DNA of 64,000 nucleotides from Ottelia alismoides. Taxonomy: Eukaryota; Streptophyta; Magnoliopsida; Alismatales; Hydrocharitaceae. Position numbers and translations under genes: made by a program. This document shows positions 57,015 through 64,000 of this stretch, one piece after another (position 1 is the first letter of the stretch; every line of letters starts with the position of its first letter). The notes below the pieces were generated by a model. That model made no database searches, was not told the DNA's origin, and worked only from the letters and a program-made list of their open reading frames with translations. The stretch spans positions 124,001 to 188,000 of the forward strand of contig JAZKJV010006046.1 of NCBI GenBank assembly GCA_037367405.1, written 5' to 3'.

Positions 57015-57523
57015 GACCAAAGACAGAGATGAGGTCAACTATGATAAAAAAATACAATGATACAAATATACATATATGTTGTATACAAAGATGCCCAAAA
57101 ACCCAACTTTTTCTTATGAACTCCAAATTGGATGAAATTAGTCTCATTTTAAAGGTCTTAGAATGTGTATTATTCTAAAAGTGAGTAGACCTATTTTGGA
57201 GGTTGTATGAGGGCATTCTGGGCATTTTGTGGTCCAATGGTTTCAAGGCTTTATTGTGTGTTTTTACAAAGGGGATTCCTGACTTTCTTCATTATATTAT
57301 TAACTAAGGTGTACATAGTATAAGGGAGAGCTTATTTTTAATAGGTGAATATTTTACAAGGGATTTTGGCTTCTTATTTAAATGCAAATGGAGTAATAAA
57401 ATGCATGTATTATGAATGCATGAATGAATGCTATTTATGCATTATAAAGGGAAACATGCATCTATTTACTCGGGAACAAGGCTCTATTTTTAACTTTTAG
57501 AGTGATGAATCACATATTCATCA

Positions 57524-57536
57524 ACCCCTATACTTA
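57524..57536 (-). promoter_or_regulatory. Element G polypurine tract
   Basis: The plus strand reads ACCCCTATACTTAAACC after the LTR's CA, followed by GCTCGTCCCCGAGC. Confidence 0.85.
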
Positions 57537-58871
57537 AACCTTGCTCGTCCCCGAGCAACTAAATGAAATGCAAGAGTGAAATGATTTTGGGTTCCATACC
57601 AAGGTCATGAACAAAAGTTAAAAATGGAGCTTGACTCGACCTTTGGATTAATTGTGTGGCGGAACCTTATTTGGACCTGAACTTAAGACCTAACAGACTT
57701 CAAGTTCCACAAGTCTTCTATTCAAGACGCCTCAACAGTCAGGTCAGAACAAATCCTCAAACGCAAATTTCTGATGACTATGATTCTTACTTGTACTGTG
57801 TAAGTGAAATGTAACTCTCCACATCAGAAATGACTCGGAACCAGCCTCCTCTAACAAGGTAACTCAATAACTCGGTCCAGTAACTATTTCCTCGAGGAGC
57901 GGGGTATTCCCTTCTAAGTTCAAGTGCGACCACCTCAAGAGGAGGGGGTAGAGAAAAGAATGGACGGTAGCCAGTGTAGCTACCTATCCCGGGATGCCTG
58001 ACCAGTGTAGCCAAGTCATCCAGCTGCATTTCTTTGCTAATATACAGACTCCGACAGGTATTTTATTTTCTCTTGGACCTGTCTGATTTTTTTGGAGTTT
58101 TTGCAAAATTTTTTTCAAACTCATACAAGGTGCAGCATGTACATCAGGAGTTTTTCCTCTTGAGCCAGTAGACTATCCCTCTTTTGAAGCATTATTGCAA
58201 CCCAGAGCATCATGTCCTTAGACGTCAACACTACCAGACTAGGTTGAGACGCACTACCCTCCCTAGAGGAGGATGGATGTTTCTACCCGTGTGCTACTCC
58301 AAGCTAAAGGATTCTACCTCCTCACCACCTCATCAATGAAGAGCTACGTGCATAGTGCTTGTCCAAGTTAGGTCATTATCTAAAAGAATCCTGCATATGC
58401 ATGAGATATTCTACATAGAATAATCAAGATGACATGTGAACATAGACTTGCAGACTCAAAGAATTAAGTCACTTGACCTGAGAAATCTTAACTCCAGGTC
58501 CTATAAGGTTCCTCTGAAATTAGGTGGATTAAGGTCAAATCAAGTCCATCCTCAATATCTACTCATAACTTGGTTCAGAACCCACTAGCTTTTCACTTTG
58601 CATATGCAAAGTATGCAGATGAGATGAGATGTCATGCTATGAATGTAAATGCAAGACTCTTTTTCTTTTCTTTTCAGATGCAGAGATGATATGCAAGAGT
58701 AAATAAGAAGCTTAATTTTATTTTCATTTTCATTCTTTTTTTGGGTATACCTCCTATTTTACAACAATTTACAAGAGTTGTATAAGTGTTATAAAAGATA
58801 CAAGTATATACATTTTTTTTCAATTTTTACCCACCCGTAATTATTGCAAAATATATACAGAAATACACGAA
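57537..58871 (-). other. Element G 3' untranslated region, noncoding
   Basis: It is parallel to D 37184-38510, with the shared AGCCAGTGTAGCTACCTATC at about 57969. No coding frame is supported. Confidence 0.75.
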
Positions 58872-59270
58872 AGTACGAGCTATGGGTAAAGTATATATGT
58901 ATATATACACGCCCCCTATACTTAGCGTGTGCTATGACCTCAGAGCATGGAAAGCGAGGAAAAGACATAACTCGTGCTAAGCGTAGGAGAGCTAAAGAGA
59001 AAAAAAGTATAGAAATCAACCGACCCCCCTATACATAGGCTCTGGCAGCCTAAGTGTAGAAGAAAGTCAAAAAGTGGGGCGGACGAGGTCAAGAATAAAA
59101 GTGGATGAATATAAAATGCCGGCATCGGTCCCCCCTATACTTAGGCTCAGGTCAGCCTAAGTATAGGACAGAAGTGAGTATGAGGACCAATGTGATCTGG
59201 AGAATGTACAATGAACCGACTCAGGTGACTCATCCCCCCTATACTTAGGATCTGGTCATCCTAAGTATAG
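58872..59270 (-). repeat. Element G compound hairpin and polypurine-tract hairpin array
   Basis: The outer arms are AGTACGAGCTATG (58872-58884) and CATAACTCGTGCT (58966-58978). Units begin at 58912, 59024, 59130 and 59234. The last two have perfect 13-bp arms: CTATACTTAGGCT with AGCCTAAGTATAG, and CTATACTTAGGAT with ATCCTAAGTATAG. Each is preceded by six or so Cs on the plus strand. Confidence 0.92.
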
Positions 59271-59403
59271 TCCAAGATAGTGATTCGATGAGGTAGGGAT
59301 GGGTTACTAGAGTCGCGGGGGAGAAAGGATAGGATGTACAAGAACGATGATATATACAAATGAGTCGGTCTGAATCTTTCGAGATGCTGCGGATGGCTGG
59401 AGC
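59271..59403 (-). other. Short spacer between G integrase stop and hairpin array
   Basis: This 133-bp noncoding segment places the last array unit close to the end of pol. D has the same spacing (38914-39050). Confidence 0.7.
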
Positions 59404-60600
59404 TCACTGCTGCAAGGTCTCATACGTGGCTCGAGGTGTAACTGTTGAATCTGTCTTGCGCATGAATACAATCTCCTCAACATGGACTAACTGCTTATTG
59501 GATTCAACGAAGTGCTTCAACAGTTGTCCATTCACTAGGAATGTCGGTGCGTCATCTGCGAGATCTGAGATCTCGACACATCCAATATCATGCACCGTGT
59601 GGACGACAAATGGGTCTGCCCACTTGGACTTCAACTTGCCTTGGAAGATCTTCAGCCTAGCATTGAACAACCATACCTTCTGTCCAGGAACAAAGGTCTT
59701 TCGTCTGATATATCTATCATGCCAACGCTTCACCTTGTCCTTGTACACCAAACTGTTGTCATATGCACGGTTTCTGACTTCCACAAGCTCATTCAGATCC
59801 AATTCTCTCTGCTTCTGCCCAAGGTGTGTGTTCCAGTTGACCTTCTTAATTGCCCATTCTGATTTGTAAACTAACTCTGCGGGCAAATGGCACGGCTTTC
59901 CTAATAACATTCGGAATGGGGAGGTGCCTAACGGTGACTTGTAAGATGTTCGATAGGCCCAGAGGACTTGATCCAAGATCTGAGACCAGTCCTTCCTGTC
60001 CGGGTGGACAAGATTTTGCAATATAGTTTTCACCTCCCGATTTGACACCTCAGCCATACCATTGGTCTGTGGGTGGTAAGGGCTGGCGACACGGTGTTCG
60101 ATGACGTAGTCCTTCAGGAGTTTCTTCACCTCTCGATTCACAAAGTGGCTACCCCCGTCAGATATCATCATTTTGGGGATCCCGAACCTAGAGATTATGT
60201 GTTCTCTGATGAATTTACAGACAGTCCTGCTGTCTGCGGCTCAGGTCGGGATAGCCTCCACCCATCTGGATAGATAATCAACCGCAAGAAGGATATATTC
60301 GAACCTGTGGCTAACATGGAATGGGCCCATGAAATAGATGCCCCAAGCGTCAAAGACATCACAAATGATGACAGGCTACAGGCATCTCATCCTTGAAACC
60401 GACAGTTCCTCCCATTCTCTGACATACTGGGCACGACTTCGCGAAGGCGGTGGCATCGCAAAACAGAGTCGGCCAGTAAAAGCCACACTGAAGTACCTTC
60501 CATGCGGTCCTCTTCCCAGAGTGGTGTCCTCCTGCCTCCAAGCTGTGGCATAAAGAAAGGACACTCTGGTATTCCTCCTGAGGAATACACCGTCTCCAGA
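59404..60600 (-). pseudogene. pol: Element G integrase, C-terminal 255 codons open
   Basis: The zinc-binding part lies in one frame (60541-60359, with FAKSCPVCQRMGGTV). The core starts in another ([12 protein letters not shown], where the Asp that D retains in GIDF is Tyr). One stop falls near 60241. From 60171 the frame is open to a natural-looking stop at 59404. It holds ISDGGSHFVNREVK (second catalytic Asp), HPQTNGMAEVSNRE (Glu), LGTSPFRMLLGKPCHLPAEL, WHDRYIRRKTFVPGQKVWL and KLKSKWADPF. It is the least damaged coding block in the window, but the frameshift, the stop and the lost Asp mean no working enzyme. Confidence 0.88.
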
Positions 60601-61311
60601 CACAATCCGATCCTTCGAAGAAAAGGATCTGTCTCGACTCGTCCCGCTAACCGGAACGTGCCGCGACAGAGATCTTTCTTCTTCACCTTTCTTTTTCCTC
60701 AATTAAACATGTGGCAATCTCAAAAAATAACATCTTTGTATTTCAAGTTCACAACACCAAGAAGTGTATTACACAAGTTGTGTCTATTACAACTTCTTAC
60801 AAAACAACATAAAGTACAAAAACAACGAAAACCAAAAGACACCTCCTCCAAGTGTATCAGTGGTCCTTTCCCCTGCTATTCGTGATTCTGCTGATCTGTA
60901 CATAATTATAATATAAAGGGATGAGTCTAAACCCATTTATGAGCTTAGACCCAGTGAAAGGATCTCAAGCTTTTTACATATAGCTAAAATCTGAAATATG
61001 AGCATCATGACAAGAATTTATGCTGAATACTGTGAAACAGCTTGAAAGAGACTTTATGTAAGAAATTACATATAACAACATACTAGTTTTGCAAATGAAT
61101 GCTGAAATCACTTCAAAAGTAGATAAACTGAAACATAATCATCACTTTCAAGCTGTTTGTACTAATCACCACTGTGGCTAATTTATTGACTCATGAACGC
61201 TGAAACAAAGCTAAGTCATACGCGCAGACGGTCCCAAAGACCAAAAACACCCTGCATACGGCCCAAAGCCTATATGTATACAGAATGCGGACCCAAAGTC
61301 CTCTTGATACC

Positions 61312-61386
61312 ATATCTAATGGTTTGCCATATCTAATGGCGGTTTCAGGGTCATATCTAATGACATCACCATATCTAATGGCTAGT
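61312..61386 (-). repeat. ATATCTAATGG short repeats in H LTR
   Basis: CATATCTAATGG or close variants occur four or more times at irregular 20-25 bp spacing (about 61313, 61329, 61352 and 61370). Confidence 0.7.
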
Positions 61387-62111
61387 TCATGATTTGTATA
61401 AAAGAGCTACTGTGGTGCTTATCTTTTGATTCTGATTCATTTCTTGCCACTAGTAAACCGTACTTTTGCTAATTCAAGCTCATAACAGCTAATTCATGAA
61501 CTTAAAACACTCTTGACATAGCATACATATTCTTACAACTAGAACTTATTAAGAACTTGAAAATCGATCCATAATGCATAGTAACCATGCAAAACATAAT
61601 TCTTCACATAAAAACTCATATTAGTGAAACTTATGTCTCATGTTCCATCAAGAACAAAAATGCTTAAAAATGTGTTATCATGATAAAACTCGTGAAACGA
61701 CGTCTGAAATACAATCCAAAGCCCTGATTTCATCTCAACCGTATGGTACTTGAAAATTCCTTCGTAAAAGCTCTATAAAACACAATTTCATACTTGTTAT
61801 CATAAACATGCATAAAAGCGAAAGACTAGTGCTTTAAAATAGCGCTTGAGAATCCCTCACCTGATCGCTATCTAACTTGAGTCCGAATCGCCTTCTTTAG
61901 TGAATATCCCCTCAATAGCCGTCTTAGATTTGAGTACTACGGCTTGATGCGGATAGAACTTCGTTACGACTTTTAAAAATGCTCTCGATCACCGACAGGG
62001 CTTCGCCGTGGCTCTTCTCGTGCTCCTCCCGCAACCTCGGCGGCCTTGCGGCTCTAAGGTGGAGAGATGGGCATGGGATGAAGTGAGAAGGAGTATGGGG
62101 GGGGTCATGGG

Positions 62112-62120
62112 TATTTATAG
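62112..62120 (-). promoter_or_regulatory. TATA box, element H LTR
   Basis: Sense reads GGCCTATAAATACCC, a consensus plant TATA box about 760 bp into the LTR. Confidence 0.75.
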
Positions 62121-62224
62121 GCCTCCACCCCCTTTACATGTGTGACATGTGTCAACATGTAAGGGAGGCTCCAAGACACATGTTGTCTCTTAACAATGTA
62201 TGAAGACACATGGCATGGCACATG

Positions 62225-62380
62225 GCTTAATCATGAGAAAACTTGTTGCCTAAGTAAGAGGCTAGGCTTATGCATGAGATAACTTGTTGCACAAGTAAGG
62301 TTTGGCTTATCCACGAGATAACTTGTTGCCCAAGCAAGAGGTTTGGCTTATACACGAGATAACTTGTTGCCCAAGCAAGA
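62225..62380 (-). repeat. Tandem repeat of about 50 bp in H LTR U3
   Basis: GAGATAACTTGTTGCCCAAG or a variant recurs near 62234, 62277, 62318 and 62357, each followed by (A)GAGG and TTTGGCTTAT-like words. There are about 3.5-4 copies upstream of the TATA box in sense. Confidence 0.82.
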
Positions 62381-62505
62381 GGTTACACCATGACACGTGT
62401 TAGTCTTAGGATGATGACACATGGCACTATTGGTTTTTGACACTTGTCTTGACTATATAACGACACGTGTCCCATGATTTCCTCTCCATGTGTCCACTTT
62501 TGCTA

Positions 62506-62580
62506 ATGATGCTTAATTATCACTAATGATGGTTAATTAGCACTAATCATGCTTAATTAGTTTTAATGATGTGATTATGG
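62506..62580 (-). repeat. TAATGATGCTTAATTA short tandem repeat in H LTR
   Basis: CTAATGATGCTTAATTA-like units of about 22 bp occur three times (about 62511, 62533 and 62555). Confidence 0.7.
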
Positions 62581-62883
62581 CTAATGAGTATAAATCTATA
62601 ACATTATGGGCACTATGCTAGTAGTGGCTTCTACTACTTATAAGGTATTATCAAAATTCCAGATTACTAGATGTTGTACTATATTTTGATGTGCTACACA
62701 AACCAAAGAACCCTTTAAAAGTCATGATTATTCAAGATGGTCTCTGATTTTTACAAAACAAGTTTCAATGAAATTGTTGCATCAAAGCGAAACTATTGAC
62801 TGTATCAAATACTATCAGTTCAATGTTTCCTTGAAATAACACTTGATAACTTTCAAAGCATAGTGTACAAAACGCGTATTACA

Positions 62884-62898
62884 ATTTTCCCCTACTTG
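62884..62898 (-). promoter_or_regulatory. Element H polypurine tract
   Basis: Sense reads AAGTAGGGGAAAAT directly before TGTAATACG. The upstream sense word TTCGAGGACGAAATTT is typical of this lineage just before the LTR. Confidence 0.8.
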
Positions 62899-62934
62899 CA
62901 ATAAATTTCGTCCTCGAAATTTAAGTACCTTTGC

Positions 62935-63200
62935 TATCTTTAAAATAAGTGGGGATATTGAGATCTCATTTCTTCCTCTAGTTCCCATGTGGCTTCTTCT
63001 ATTGCGTGACTCCTCCATAAAACTTTAACTAAAGGAATCTTCTTTGTACAAAGCTCTTGTACTTTATAATCTAGAATTTCCACAGGAACCTCCTCGTATG
63101 ATAGATCTTCCTTCAATTGAATATCTTGGGGTTGTATCATATGAGTTGGATCGGGAATAAACTTTCGAAGTATGGAGACATGAAAGACATCATGTATCTT
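62935..63200 (-). pseudogene. pol: Element H Pol C-terminus with chromodomain
   Basis: The minus frame 63140-62940 carries a chromodomain: YEEVPVEILDYKVQEL, then VLWRSHAIEEATWELEEEMR and a natural stop after YPHLF. In Tekay/Del elements this domain follows integrase and is thought to guide insertion to particular chromatin. The aromatic positions (Y at the start, W in VLWR, W in ATWE) are present. The domain itself is open; it is separated by a frame change from the integrase block upstream. Confidence 0.88.
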
Positions 63201-64000
63201 TGCTAGTTCAGCTGGAAGTCGAAGACGATATGCTACACTTCCGATTCTCTATATGATCTCGTAAGGGCCAATGTATCTTAGGCTTAGTTTCCCTTTCTTC
63301 CCGAATCTGATAAGGCTTTTCCATGGAGATACTTTTAGAAACACATGGTCTCCCACTTGAAATTCTAAGTCTTTCCTTCTCTTATCTGCATAACTTTTCT
63401 GTCTGTTTTGCGCTTCCTTTAAGCATATCTTGATTTCCTCAACTTTTTCTATTGTGCTTTGTATTAGTTCAGATTGAACCAATTTTTGTTCTCCAACCTC
63501 ACTCCAACAGATAGGTGTTCCTCATGGTCTTCCATACAATGCTTCATAAGGTGCCATCCCAATACTAGTATGATAGTCGTTATTGTATGCAAACTCTATA
63601 AGTGAGAGATGTTCATCCCGGCTTCTTTAAAGCTCAGTGCACAAGCTCTAAGAATGTCTTCTAGAGTCTGGATAGTCCGTTCTTATTGGCCATCTGTTTG
63701 AGGATGAAAGGTTGTACTAAATGCTAATTTCGTTCCCGTAGCTCTATGTAAGCTTGGTCATAGCTTAGAAGTAAATTGTGGATCTCTATCAGAAACAATT
63801 GAAACAGGAGCCCCATGACGGCTAACTATCTCATTAACAAAGATCTTTCCCAAACGGTCTAGACTGTATGTCATGTTAATAGCTAAGAAATGTGCAGACT
63901 TAGTTAATCTGTCCACTATTACCCATATTGCATCGTTACCTCGACAGGTCCTTGGAAATCCTGTAACAAAATCTATAGTGATGTATTCCCATTTCCATTC
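63201..64000 (-). pseudogene. pol: Element H integrase (partial, runs off window)
   Basis: From 64000 down, the sense frame gives EWKWEYITIDFVTGFP (first Asp), VIVDRLTKSAHFLAI, SIVSDRDPQFTSKL (second Asp), HPQTDGQ then a stop where Ser is usual, and ERTIQTLED (catalytic Glu). More stops and shifts follow (after SKL, after ISHL). The C-terminal part is open at 63482-63249 with AQNRQKSYADKRRKDLEF, VFLKVSPWKSLIRFG and LSLRYIGPYEI. This is a classic Tekay/Del integrase tail. RT and upstream parts lie beyond the window. Confidence 0.88.

Larger units (their letters stand above)
53914..57523 (-). repeat. Element G 3' LTR
   Basis: This is a D-like LTR of 3.6 kb, from TGATAACCGCCCCCACACC to CACATATTCATCA, followed by a polypurine tract. 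It shares with D the GTCCAAGTTCGAACTCAGGG segment, the AGGGG/TGCAAATT motifs (54865-55015), a CACGTG pair (55018-55042), a TTTAAATA box and the U3 hairpin. Its R-U5 and U3 are rich in ACGTGGCGC and GATCC-palindrome words. The long minus frame at 56896-56114 is in U3 and is not conserved in D. Confidence 0.88.
53914..60629 (-). mobile_element. Element G: Athila-type element, cut by H
   Basis: From left to right: 3' LTR, polypurine tract, 3' untranslated region, hairpin array, integrase. Similarity to D then stops at 60629, at the word GGATC, where the chromovirus LTR H begins. RNase H, RT, gag and the 5' LTR must lie beyond H, outside the window, or be lost. Confidence 0.88.
60630..62883 (-). 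repeat. Element H 3' LTR (chromovirus, Tekay/Del type)
   Basis: The left end TGTCTCGACTCGTCCCGC begins where G's integrase stops. The right end is at 62883, where sense reads TGTAATACGCG right after the polypurine tract. It is 2.25 kb with TG/CA ends. It contains a strong TATA box (62112-62120) and two sets of short tandem repeats. GGATC before the left end (60625-60629) would be the target-site copy; the other copy is off the window. Confidence 0.82.

Noticed and set aside
59360..59869. 169-codon plus-strand frame
   Set aside because: It is the antisense shadow of the G integrase. A similar shadow lies over D integrase (39030-39467).
60625..60629. GGATC as a proven target-site duplication of H
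   Set aside because: The partner copy would be outside the window, so it cannot be confirmed.
1..64000. tRNA, rRNA or microRNA genes
   Set aside because: I saw only the 13-17-base tRNA-Asp-like primer sites. No cloverleaf-length sequence or rRNA segment was recognised. The U3 hairpin could resemble a microRNA precursor but there is no evidence for processing.

Overview
This window is plant nuclear DNA, about 64 kb of nested LTR retrotransposons in which I see no intact host gene. Coding traces belong to the Ty3/Gypsy Athila lineage. The evidence is Athila-like gag, retropepsin, RT (FMDD box), RNase H and integrase motifs, and primer-binding sites that match the 3' end of plant tRNA-Asp. One Tekay/Del-type chromovirus lies at the right end. 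I cannot name the species. Every recognisable element is oriented on the minus strand, so 5' LTRs are on the right and 3' LTRs on the left. All coding regions but one integrase block are broken.

Layout, left to right. Element B: gag and gag-pro linker remnants at 1-3651, leader and PBS at 17172-17468, 5' LTR at 17471-21385; its pol and 3' LTR lie off the left edge. Element A, nested inside the B leader: complete, with two 3.8-kb LTRs (3652-7423 and 13386-17171), TG/CA ends and a CCTGG target-site duplication. Its 6-kb interior carries only gag and protease remnants. At 21386-22440 is a non-LTR stretch with exon-like pieces that I do not recognise. Element C1 (about 22840-28671) is a collapsed element: partial 3' LTR, 3' internal remnant, partial 5' LTR. 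Element C2 (28672-33577 plus 50513-51215) has an internal region without coding sequence and a 5' LTR (called E) that is split by element D. Element D (33578-50512) is a full-length but decayed Athila-type element with gag, protease, RT, RNase H and integrase. F (51216 to about 53480) is a truncated A-like LTR. About 53480-53913 is unassigned. Element G (53914-60629) has a 3' LTR, a 3' untranslated region and an integrase, and is cut by element H. Element H (60630-64000) is a chromovirus 3' LTR, chromodomain and integrase running off the right edge.

The most unusual structure is in the Athila-like elements A, C1, C2, D and G. Between the end of the coding region and the 3' LTR, each carries an array of three to six hairpins spaced about 75-165 bp apart. 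Each better-preserved hairpin ends, on the element's sense strand, in a run of four to six Gs, so each unit carries a copy of the element's own polypurine tract (sense core AAGTATAGGGG). A larger inverted repeat surrounds the first unit, and its arms have changed together between elements. The LTRs share other structured motifs: a terminal inverted repeat starting TGATGAAT, a roughly 45-bp hairpin in U3, paired CACGTG boxes, and a repeated AGGGG/TGCAAATT motif in R-U5.

A was probably mobilised by proteins from relatives such as D or G. Its LTR similarity and intact target-site duplication suggest it is among the youngest insertions here; C2/E looks the oldest. All similarity statements are by eye. 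No alignment or database search was run.
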